DNA from: Actinomycetes bacterium
GTDB taxonomy: Bacteria > Actinomycetota > Acidimicrobiia > Acidimicrobiales > Microtrichaceae
Reading direction: 5' to 3'
Assembly (NCBI GenBank): GCA_023423215.1
Contig: JAFAFZ010000438.1
Span: forward strand, 1 to 5,503
Length of the DNA stretch: 5,503 bases
This document shows, piece after piece, positions 1 to 5,484 of the stretch. Each line of letters starts with the position of its first letter. The stretch's first letter is position 1. The notes beneath the pieces are model-generated. The model searched no databases. It was not told where the DNA came from and was given only the letters and a program-made list of their open reading frames with translations. Both the position numbers and the translations under genes were made by a program.

Positions 1-1356
1 ACCGGCGCGCGCGTCGTGGCGGCGCTGCGCGTGTCCTCCACCACGACGAGCGGGCGGACGACCCCCGACGCAGCCGCACCCGACTCGCTCCGACCGCTGC
101 TCCAGGCGGCGCTGGCCCTCGGCTGGGCCGTGCCGGGGATCGTCCTGGCCGTGCGCCGGTGGTCGTTGCCGTTCTGGCCCCTGGCGCAGCTGGCGGCGGC
201 CAGCCACGCCGTCGCTGCCCTCCTCGTCGCCGCCTCGCCCGACGGCGCGTGGACGGTCTGGGTGGCGTCGTGGCTGGTGGTGGTCGAGCTGCCCGTGCTC
301 GCGGCGATCGTGCAGCTCTTCCCCACCGGGCGCCCGGTCGCCGGATGGCGTCCCTACCTCCTGGCCTCCGTCGCCGCTGGTGCGGCCGGTGTGCTCGCCG
401 CGGCGATCGAGGCGCTGCCCGGCGCCGATCCGTCCCTGGCCGACGCCGCCGGCCTCGTCGCGGTGCCGCTGCTCGCGTTCGCGGCCGTCGGTGGGGTCGT
501 CCCGCTCGTGGTGCGGTGGCGTCGGACCGCCGACGGCGAACGTCGCGCGGTCGCGTGGCTGCTCGTCGTCCTCGGCGCCGGCGTCGTCGTCCCGGCGATG
601 GTCGCGGCCGGTGGGCGGTCGGGCGAGGTCGCCGCACAGGTGTTCACCGTCGGGCAGCTCGCGTTCATCTGCGTGGCGGTGCTGCGCTCACGCGTCTGGG
701 GGCTGGCGCCGATGATGCGTCGTTCGCTGCACCGCGTCGTGAGCGCGACCGACGCCGAGCGCCGACGGATCCGCGCCGAGCTGCACGACGGCGTGGGCGC
801 CGGACTGACGGCGGTGCGGCTGAAGATCGACGCCGCGGCGCAGCTCATCGACGACCGACCGGACCGCGCGGCCGAGATGCTCGGTTCGGCCAGCAGCGAC
901 ATCGGCACGGTGCTCGACGAGGTGCGCCACCTGATCGACGGCCTGCGACCCGCGGTGCTCGATCGCATGGACCTGGCGGCGGCGCTGCGACTGCAGGCGG
1001 ACGAGCTGTCGGCCCACGCACCCGGCCTCGAGATCACCGTCGTCGACGAGGGCCGGCTCGAGCACCTGGCGCCGGGCGCCGACGTCCCGGTCTACCGACT
1101 CGTCACCGAGGCGATGCACAACGTGGTCCGCCACGCGGACGCCACCCGGTGCGAGGTCCGGGTCAGCTCGAGCGACGGCGAGGTCGTCATCGACGTCAGC
1201 GACGACGGACGCGGGCCGGAAGGCGTCGCGAGCGACGGCCTGGGGCTGTCGTCGATGGCCGCGCGGGCGTCCGAGGTCGGCGGGTACGTCGTCGCCGGTG
1301 CACGTCCCGAGCGCGGCTTCCGACTGCGTGCGGTGATCCCGAGGGCGTCGACGTGA
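1..1356 (+). CDS. Membrane sensor histidine kinase, NarL/DesK type (5' end outside window)
   Basis: This is the sensor of a two-component system: it autophosphorylates on a histidine and passes the phosphate to the response regulator encoded just downstream. The frame is open to the left edge, so the true start probably lies outside the window; a GTG at position 16 is the first possible start inside it. Numbering from that GTG, the N-terminal half has about six or seven hydrophobic segments (roughly residues 31-48, 55-73, 80-102, 113-133, 143-167, 180-198 and 206-223). It includes an LFPTGRP loop at 101-107, which is common in actinobacterial kinases of this type. The HisKA_3 dimerisation domain follows, with phospho-acceptor H257 in the ELHDGVG motif. 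The HATPase domain has N369 in EAMHNVVRHADA, a G1 box at DDGRG (396-400) and a G2 box at GLGLSSM (408-414). There is no recognisable extracellular or PAS sensor domain, so the signal may be sensed in the membrane. Family assignment is firm; the ligand is unknown. Confidence 0.93.
   Translation, partial: TGARVVAALRVSSTTTSGRTTPDAAAPDSLRPLLQAALALGWAVPGIVLAVRRWSLPFWPLAQLAAASHAVAALLVAASPDGAWTVWVASWLVVVELPVLAAIVQLFPTGRPVAGWRPYLLASVAAGAAGVLAAAIEALPGADPSLADAAGLVAVPLLAFAAVGGVVPLVVRWRRTADGERRAVAWLLVVLGAGVVVPAMVAAGGRSGEVAAQVFTVGQLAFICVAVLRSRVWGLAPMMRRSLHRVVSATDAERRRIRAELHDGVGAGLTAVRLKIDAAAQLIDDRPDRAAEMLGSASSDIGTVLDEVRHLIDGLRPAVLDRMDLAAALRLQADELSAHAPGLEITVVDEGRLEHLAPGADVPVYRLVTEAMHNVVRHADATRCEVRVSSSDGEVVIDVSDDGRGPEGVASDGLGLSSMAARASEVGGYVVAGARPERGFRLRAVIPRAST
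1341..1345 (+). promoter_or_regulatory. Shine-Dalgarno for the response regulator
   Basis: GAGGG lies 7 nt upstream of the GTG at 1353 and inside the 3' end of the kinase gene. It supports the internal start over the long upstream open frame and implies translational coupling of kinase and regulator. Confidence 0.6.
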
Positions 1357-2000
1357 CGGTGACCGTGGTCGTGGTCGACGACCACCCCCTCGTGCGGGAC
1401 GGCTTCCGCTTCCTGGCGGAGTCCCGCAGCGAGATCGACGTCGTGGGCGAGGCCGGCGACGCGGACGGTGCCGTGGCGATCGTCGAGCGGCTCCGGCCCG
1501 ACGTCGTGGTGATGGACGTCGAGCTCGGCGGCGGCAGCGACAGCGGCATCGATGCGACGACGCGGATCCGCGAGGCGCACCCGGAGTGCCGCGTCCTGTT
1601 CGTCACGATGCACGGCGACGAGGCGACGGTCCTGGCGGCGTTGCACGCGGGCGGCAGCGGCTTCGTGCTGAAGGGCGCGCCGCAGGACGATCTGGTGCGC
1701 GCCATCGTCGGCGCCGCCGCGGGAGACCTGGTGCTCGGACCGCACGCCGGCACGATCCTGACCGACCGCGTCCGCCGCCTCCCGGCCGAGCGACCGTCGA
1801 TCCCCCACCTGACCGGCCGCGAGCACGAGGTCCTGGAGCTGCTGGCCGACGGCCGCACGAACGGCGTGATCGCCGCCGAGCTCGGCGTGTCCCGCAAGAC
1901 GGTCGCCAACCACGTCGCCAACATCCTGGCGAAGCTGCACGCGAGCGACCGGGGCCACGCCATCGTCCTGGCCAGGGAGGCCGGGTTCGGCCACGGCTGA
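1353..2000 (+). CDS. Two-component response regulator, NarL/LuxR family
   Basis: A DNA-binding transcription factor of 215 aa, the usual length for the NarL/FixJ family, and the likely partner of the upstream kinase. The receiver domain spans about residues 1-120. Its acidic pair is D9/D10, the phospho-acceptor is D55 (in VVVMDVELGG), the switch Thr is T85 and the conserved Lys is K107. A linker leads to a LuxR-type helix-turn-helix at about 153-200, starting LTGREHEVLELLADG and containing the recognition stretch GVSRKTVANHVANIL. The GTG at 1353 is chosen because the conserved VVVVDDHPLVRDGF begins a few residues later and GAGGG lies 7 nt upstream (1341-1345). It also overlaps the kinase stop by four bases (GTGA), a standard coupling arrangement. 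The frame stays open far upstream, but that part is a shadow of the kinase gene. Regulon unknown. Confidence 0.94.
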   Translation: MTVTVVVVDDHPLVRDGFRFLAESRSEIDVVGEAGDADGAVAIVERLRPDVVVMDVELGGGSDSGIDATTRIREAHPECRVLFVTMHGDEATVLAALHAGGSGFVLKGAPQDDLVRAIVGAAAGDLVLGPHAGTILTDRVRRLPAERPSIPHLTGREHEVLELLADGRTNGVIAAELGVSRKTVANHVANILAKLHASDRGHAIVLAREAGFGHG

Positions 2001-2042
2001 TCCCGCCAGGCGCGTGCAGCGGCTCGTGCCCAGCCCGGACGC

Positions 2043-2077
2043 GACGGATCCCCGGCCGTGTCGACCGGGGATCCGTC
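2043..2077. terminator. Perfect inverted repeat between convergent genes, probable bidirectional terminator
   Basis: The arms GACGGATCCCCGG (2043-2055) and CCGGGGATCCGTC (2065-2077) are perfect 13-bp reverse complements separated by the 9-nt loop CCGTGTCGA. Two further base pairs are possible within the loop. The hairpin begins 43 nt after the last base of the plus-strand regulator gene and lies 61 nt beyond the end of the minus-strand ltp3-like gene, so it could end transcripts from both sides. No T-rich tract follows on either strand; U-less hairpins are often seen at gene ends in high-GC actinobacteria. An operator or regulator site of another kind is possible but less likely in a convergent spacer. 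Confidence 0.72.
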
Positions 2078-2138
2078 CGGAGGATCGGTGCGGGACCGGG
2101 TCCGCCGCGGCGCTGGGCCGCAGCGTTCGGCCGCGCCG

Positions 2139-3305
2139 TCAGGGCTTCTCGGAGCCGACCACCCACATGGCGTAGAACTGCGCCGCACCGCCGTAGGCGT
2201 GACCGACGGCGATCTTGGCGCCGTCGATCTGGTGCTCGCCCGCCATGCCACGGGCCTGCAGCGCCGCCTCGCCGAAGCGGATCATGCCGGAGGCGCCGAT
2301 CGGGTTGGTCGAGAGCACGCCGCCCGAGGGGTTCCACGGCAGGTCGCCGTCCATCGAGGTGACGCCGTCGTGGGTCAGCTGCCAGCCGGTGCCCGGCTCG
2401 GCGAAGCCGAGGTTCTCGAGCCACATCGGCTCGTACCACGAGAACGGCACGTACACCTCGGCGACGTCGACCTGCTCGCGCGGGTTCGTGATGCCGGCCT
2501 GCTTGTAGACCGCCGCGGCGCACTCCTGGCCCGCCTTCGGCGAGACCTGGTCGCGACCGGCGGCCATCGCTGGCTCGGAGCGGAAGGCGGTGCCGTGCAC
2601 CCACGCCGGGCTGCGGCCGGCGGCCGCTGCGGCGTCGCCGCCCTTCTCGTTGGTCAGCACCATCGCGATGGCGCCGTCCGACGACGGGCAGGTCTCGGAG
2701 TAGCGGATCGGGTCCCACAGCATGAGGGACTCCTTCACCGACTCGTAGGTGATGTCGTGCTCGTGCAGGTGCGCGTACGGGTTCTTCAGCGCGTTCTGCC
2801 GGTCCTTCAGCGCCACGAGCACGCCCGTGTCGTCGGGTGCCTTCGAGCGCTCGATGTACTGGCGGATGTACGGGGCGAAGTAGCCGCCCGCACCTGCGAC
2901 CAGCTGCTGCTGGAAGGGCATGGTGACGCTCAGCGCCCACATGGCCTCGGAGCAGCTCTGCATCTGCCAGCCGATGGTCAGCACCCGCTCGTGCACGCCG
3001 GACTCGATCATCGACGAGGCGACGATCGCGGTCGAGCCGGACACCGAGCCCGCGGTGTGCACGCGGAAGATCGGCTTGCCGACGCCACCGAGCGCCTGGA
3101 CCAGCGAGTACTCGGGGACCATGACGCCCTCGAAGAAGTCGGGCGCCTTGCCGATGACGATGGCGTCGATGTCCGCCAGCGTCATGTTGGCGTCCTCGAG
3201 CGCACGGAAGGTGGCCTCACGCAACAGGCCCGGCAGCGACACGTCGCCACGGACGGCGGTGTACTTCGTCTGACCGATGCCGACGACGGCAACTCTCTCA
3301 GCCAT
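2139..3305 (-). CDS. ltp3: Thiolase-fold lipid-transfer protein / probable steroid side-chain retro-aldolase, Ltp3-like
   Basis: A 388-aa thiolase-superfamily protein, close in length to M. tuberculosis Ltp3 (Rv3523) as I recall it and sharing hallmark stretches such as GKAPDFFEGVM, RVHTAGSVSGST, ETCPSSDGA, VPFSWYEPMWLENLGF and GHAYGG. True thiolases use Cys, His and a second Cys. Here the nucleophile position is Ser (S87 in SVSGSTA, 87-93), the His of the GHP motif is Asn (N334 in TNP, after NPSGG at 325-329), and the C-terminal CxGG motif is HAYGG (H369, Y371). Claisen thiolysis is therefore unlikely. A retro-aldol cleavage of a sterol side-chain CoA thioester, as for Ltp2, fits better. Tyr285, Tyr291 and Tyr371 are candidate catalytic residues by inference. 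The ATG at 3305 is preferred over the in-frame GTG at 3317 because a GAGGG ribosome-binding site lies 5 nt upstream of it and it starts one base after the upstream stop. It is the last gene of the operon and is predicted cytoplasmic. Confidence 0.88.
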   Translation of the reverse strand: MAERVAVVGIGQTKYTAVRGDVSLPGLLREATFRALEDANMTLADIDAIVIGKAPDFFEGVMVPEYSLVQALGGVGKPIFRVHTAGSVSGSTAIVASSMIESGVHERVLTIGWQMQSCSEAMWALSVTMPFQQQLVAGAGGYFAPYIRQYIERSKAPDDTGVLVALKDRQNALKNPYAHLHEHDITYESVKESLMLWDPIRYSETCPSSDGAIAMVLTNEKGGDAAAAAGRSPAWVHGTAFRSEPAMAAGRDQVSPKAGQECAAAVYKQAGITNPREQVDVAEVYVPFSWYEPMWLENLGFAEPGTGWQLTHDGVTSMDGDLPWNPSGGVLSTNPIGASGMIRFGEAALQARGMAGEHQIDGAKIAVGHAYGGAAQFYAMWVVGSEKP

Positions 3306-3306
3306 T

Positions 3307-4365
3307 TCAGCCCTCACCTTCGAGAACGGCGACCAGGTTGTGCTGGAGGGCGTGACCGCCCGTCGCGTGTGCGACGCCGCGGGACACGTCTCCGGAGTGG
3401 ATGCGGTTGGCGACCTCGACCAGGCGGAGGAGGCCGGCGGCCATCATCGGGTTCGCCGCGAGCGGACCGCCCGACGGGTTGACCTCGACGTCGTCGCCCA
3501 GGCCGAGCGCCGCACGCAGGATCGGCTCCTGGTGCGTGAAGTTGGCGTGCAGCTCGGCCACCTCGATGGGACCGTTGGCGACGCCCGCCTTCTCGGCGGC
3601 GATGGCCACCGAGGGGGCGACGGTCAGGTCACGCAGGTTCAGGTGGTGGCCGTCCGCACGGTGGTCGATGCCACGGATCCACGCGGGCCGGCTGTGCAGC
3701 TCACGGGCCTTGTCGCCCGCCGCCAGCACGACGGCGACGCCGCCGTCGGTGATCGGCGAGCAGTCGTGGCGACGCAGCGGATCGGCGAGGTACTCCTCAC
3801 CGAGGAGCGACGCCGGGTCGGCCGAGCTGGTCAGCTGCGCGAACGGGTTGTTCGCCGCCGAGGTCCGGCTGCGGTGCGCGACGTCCGCCATGGCCTGCTC
3901 GCTGGTGACGCCGGCGTCGATCGCGGCGCGGGCCTGCAGCGCGGCGATGTCGACCGAGGTCGGCCACAGCGGCGCCTCGTAGTACGGATCCGTCATGCGG
4001 GACAGCACACGGGGGAGGTCGCCCGGGGACGACTTGCCGTAGCTGTAGACCAGCGCCGTGTCGGCGTGGCCGGTCTGGATCTTCACCCAGGCCTCGTAGA
4101 GGGCCCAGGCACCGTCCATCTCGACGTGCGACTCCGAGATCGGCGGCCAGGCGGCCACCGCGTCGAGGGTCATCACGAAGCTGAAGGGCTGGCCGGCGAG
4201 GTAGTCGGAGCTGCCGGAGCAGGTGAAGCCGAAGTCGTGGCGTCCGACGCCCGACTTCTCGATGACCTCCTGGATGACCGGCTGGATGAGCTCGACCTCG
4301 TTGGTGGCCGTGGCGGCCCGCACGTGCTTGGTCTGTGCGGTGGCGATGATGGCGACGTCTCTCAC
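3307..4365 (-). CDS. ltp4: Thiolase-fold lipid-transfer protein / probable steroid side-chain retro-aldolase, Ltp4-like
   Basis: A 352-aa protein of the thiolase/SCP-x superfamily, close in length to M. tuberculosis Ltp4 (Rv3522, about 354 aa as I recall). Visible family marks are DVAIIATAQTKH at the N-terminus, HVEMDGAWALYEAW (80-93), SPITDGGVAVVLAAGDKA (203-220), ELHANFTHQEP (271-281), NPSGGPLAANPMMAAG (296-311) and AHATGGHALQ (332-341). The nucleophilic Cys of thiolases is absent in the EMDGAWAL segment, the GHP His is replaced by N305, and the C-terminal Cys motif reads HATGG. These losses argue against thiolase activity and for aldol-lyase activity on a branched side-chain CoA ester; H273 and H333 are possible catalytic residues by inference. 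The start is GTG at 4365, with GAGG 8 nt upstream overlapping the stop of the preceding gene. It lies third in the operon. Work on Rhodococcus links ltp3 and ltp4 to C24-branched sterol side chains. The two proteins could act separately or as one complex. Confidence 0.86.
   Translation of the reverse strand: MRDVAIIATAQTKHVRAATATNEVELIQPVIQEVIEKSGVGRHDFGFTCSGSSDYLAGQPFSFVMTLDAVAAWPPISESHVEMDGAWALYEAWVKIQTGHADTALVYSYGKSSPGDLPRVLSRMTDPYYEAPLWPTSVDIAALQARAAIDAGVTSEQAMADVAHRSRTSAANNPFAQLTSSADPASLLGEEYLADPLRRHDCSPITDGGVAVVLAAGDKARELHSRPAWIRGIDHRADGHHLNLRDLTVAPSVAIAAEKAGVANGPIEVAELHANFTHQEPILRAALGLGDDVEVNPSGGPLAANPMMAAGLLRLVEVANRIHSGDVSRGVAHATGGHALQHNLVAVLEGEG
3311..3315 (-). promoter_or_regulatory. 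Shine-Dalgarno deciding the ltp3-like start
   Basis: On the minus strand GAGGG, preceded by GAAGGT, lies 5 nt before the ATG at 3305 and within the last codons of the ltp4-like gene. It favours that ATG over the GTG at 3317, which falls inside this same purine-rich stretch. Confidence 0.6.
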
Positions 4366-4375
4366 AGCAGCAACC

Positions 4376-4948
4376 TCAGACGTAGTCGGTGAGCTCGGAG
4401 GCGGGCACGTCGGGTTCGCCGTTGGGCGCCCACCACTTGATGTTCTCGAAGCTGGTCGTCAGGTCGGCGTCGTCGACCCAGACCGACTTCAGGCGCAGGC
4501 CGATGCGGACCTGGTCGTAGGGGATCTCACGGACGAGGCCGTAGATCGGGATGTCCGACCCGTCGACGACGATCAGCGCCGAGACGTAGGGGATCTCCTG
4601 CGCGTTGCCGGTGAAGTCCAGGTTCACGACGCAGTACGACACCATGGTGCCGTCGTGGCCCAGCTCGACCTGCTCGGTCGTGGGCAGGCCGCACACGGGC
4701 GAGACGCCGCGCGGCGGGATGTAGACCTTGCCGGTCTCGGGGCAGCGCTCGCCGACGAGTCGCTTCTCCTTGATGGCACGCAGGAAGCGGGTCGTCGCGA
4801 TGCCGGGCGTGTAGTCGTAGTCCAGCTTGGCCGGCGTGCGGACCATCTGGACCGCCGCGACGGCGGCCAGGCCGTCGACGGCCGAGGTGTCGACCGCCGG
4901 CTGGGACCACAGGCCGGCGGGCAGGTCGATGGGTGCGGGTTCGCTCAT
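4376..4948 (-). CDS. DUF35 (Zn-ribbon/OB-fold) protein, probable partner of the Ltp aldolases
   Basis: A 190-aa protein with the DUF35 layout: a helical N-terminal part with FLRAIKEKRLVGERC (55-69), a degenerate rubredoxin-like zinc ribbon, and an OB-fold at about 95-158 (GTMVSYCVVNLDF ... GLRLKSVWVD). The ribbon keeps C69 and C86, but its other two ligands read T72 and S83 (CPET and SPVC in place of CxxC), so a full zinc site is unlikely. DUF35 proteins such as ChsH2 bind thiolase-fold partners and help form the acyl-CoA site; the adjacent ltp4- and ltp3-like genes make that role likely here. The frame stays open upstream to 5257, but the start is ATG at 4948: a strong GGAGGA lies 5 nt upstream, the spacer from the preceding stop is 11 bases, and the upstream stretch overlaps another conserved gene. 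The C-terminal tail after about residue 165 (SFENIKWWAPNGEPDVP) is outside the OB-fold and of unknown function. Confidence 0.87.
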   Translation of the reverse strand: MSEPAPIDLPAGLWSQPAVDTSAVDGLAAVAAVQMVRTPAKLDYDYTPGIATTRFLRAIKEKRLVGERCPETGKVYIPPRGVSPVCGLPTTEQVELGHDGTMVSYCVVNLDFTGNAQEIPYVSALIVVDGSDIPIYGLVREIPYDQVRIGLRLKSVWVDDADLTTSFENIKWWAPNGEPDVPASELTDYV

Positions 4949-4953
4949 GGTGT

Positions 4954-4959
4954 TCCTCC
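4954..4959 (-). promoter_or_regulatory. Strong Shine-Dalgarno for the second DUF35 gene
   Basis: GGAGGA on the minus strand lies 5 nt before the ATG at 4948 and immediately follows the TGA of the preceding gene (4960-4962). It fixes the start and rejects the longer in-frame extension to 5257. Confidence 0.8.
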
Positions 4960-5430
4960 TCAGCCGACCGGCTCGAAGCCCTCGAGGTCCTCGAGGGCCC
5001 CGATGCGCTCGGCAGCGAAACGGGCACGGACGCGCAGGCCGGCGGCCAGCTGGTCCTTGGGGGCGTCGACCGCGTGCAGGATCGGCGTGTCGGCGCCGTC
5101 GAGCTGGATCATCGCCCAGGCGAACGGGTGGTCGAACGGCTGGCCCTCTCGCACCCGGTCGTTCCACGACCAGGTCACGACGGTGCCCTCGGAGCCGACC
5201 GGCACGAGCTTGGTCAGCGGCGCGCCGCTGGCCGGGTCGTACTCGACCGGCGGGCACAGCACCTTGCCCTGCTCGTCCTCGATCCCGATGAACCGACCCT
5301 CACGGAGCCCGGTCATGAACGCACCGATGACCGGTCCGGTCGTGCGCCTGAACGGGTACTCGAGCACCAGTGGTGCACGCAGCACGTCCTCGTCGGTGGT
5401 GGTCGCCTGGTCCGGCATCTGACCCCCCAT
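4960..5430 (-). CDS. DUF35-like OB-fold protein with fully degenerate zinc ribbon
   Basis: First gene of the operon, 156 aa from the chosen ATG at 5430. It carries the DUF35 pattern: N-terminal LVLEYPFRRTTGPVIGAFMTGLREGRFIG (21-49, a span), a ribbon-like turn region (50-70), then an OB-fold (about 80-138) with GTVVTWSWNDRV, FDHPFAWAMIQLDGADTPILHAVD and GLRVRARF. In the ribbon all four expected Cys are absent; by eye they correspond to E51, Q54, D65 and S68, leaving only C59, so zinc binding is not expected. It probably acts as a structural or substrate-channel partner of one of the two Ltp proteins (inference from neighbours). A GTG at 5478 would add 16 residues (low-complexity, GPG-rich) but lies inside the KstR-like operator and upstream of the expected transcription start. 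An ATG at 5418, preceded by a G-run, is an alternative start giving 152 aa. Confidence in the family is good; the exact start is uncertain. Confidence 0.82.
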   Translation of the reverse strand: MGGQMPDQATTTDEDVLRAPLVLEYPFRRTTGPVIGAFMTGLREGRFIGIEDEQGKVLCPPVEYDPASGAPLTKLVPVGSEGTVVTWSWNDRVREGQPFDHPFAWAMIQLDGADTPILHAVDAPKDQLAAGLRVRARFAAERIGALEDLEGFEPVG

Positions 5431-5466
5431 GGTCCCTGCCCCCGGTCCTCCCGGGGTGCGGGCGGC

Positions 5467-5472
5467 AGAATA
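5467..5472 (-). promoter_or_regulatory. Candidate -10 element of the Ltp operon promoter
   Basis: On the minus strand TATTCT fits the actinobacterial TAnnnT -10 pattern. It overlaps the end of the KstR-like box, so repressor binding would exclude RNA polymerase. Transcription would start near 5458-5461, leaving about 30 nt of leader before the ATG at 5430. No convincing -35 hexamer is visible; the window ends just upstream. Confidence 0.4.
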
Positions 5473-5484
5473 GAACACGTTCTC
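5471..5484. promoter_or_regulatory. KstR-type operator (TnnAACnnGTTnnA palindrome)
   Basis: The plus strand reads TAGAACACGTTCTC; the minus strand reads GAGAACGTGTTCTA. The core AGAAC-AC-GTTCT is a perfect palindrome with 5-bp arms. It matches 13 of 14 required or free positions of the published KstR consensus TnnAACnnGTTnnA, failing only at one outermost base. It also contains the GAACGTGTTC core common in mycobacterial and rhodococcal KstR boxes. KstR is a TetR-family repressor of sterol catabolism that is released by sterol-CoA intermediates. The site lies 41 bases upstream of the chosen first start of the Ltp operon, where a repressor would block the promoter. No other such site was found by eye in the window. 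Confidence 0.78.

Noticed and set aside
159..1352. Long plus-strand open frame running into the response regulator, which would make a 613-aa fusion
   Set aside because: The extra 398 residues are an Arg/Gly/Ala-rich shadow of the kinase gene in another frame. The kinase frame carries clear H, N and G boxes, and the regulator has its own GTG and ribosome-binding site.
1092..1994. Minus-strand open frames opposite the kinase and regulator genes
   Set aside because: They lie antisense to well-supported domains, have low-complexity composition typical of GC-rich shadow frames, and show no recognisable motif.
1603..2940. Long minus-strand open frame of 445 aa across the convergent spacer
   Set aside because: It overlaps the ltp3-like gene in a different frame and is antisense to the regulator; its Arg-rich translation resembles no family.
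2058..3482. Long plus-strand open frame of 474 aa opposite the ltp genes
   Set aside because: It is the mirror of the strongly conserved thiolase-fold genes on the minus strand, with composition typical of shadow frames.
2139..4365. Reading the two thiolase-fold genes as classical acetyl-CoA acetyltransferases (FadA type)
   Set aside because: Both lack the nucleophilic Cys, the GHP His and the C-terminal Cys motif, so the label would misstate the likely chemistry.
3277..4392. Plus-strand open frame of 371 aa opposite the ltp4-like gene
   Set aside because: It has Val/Asp/Arg/Gly-rich shadow composition and no motif, while the opposite strand holds the conserved family motifs.
4949..5257. 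N-terminal extension of the second DUF35 gene by about 100 residues
   Set aside because: It overlaps the first DUF35 gene out of frame, its composition is low-complexity, and a strong GGAGGA precedes the ATG at 4948.
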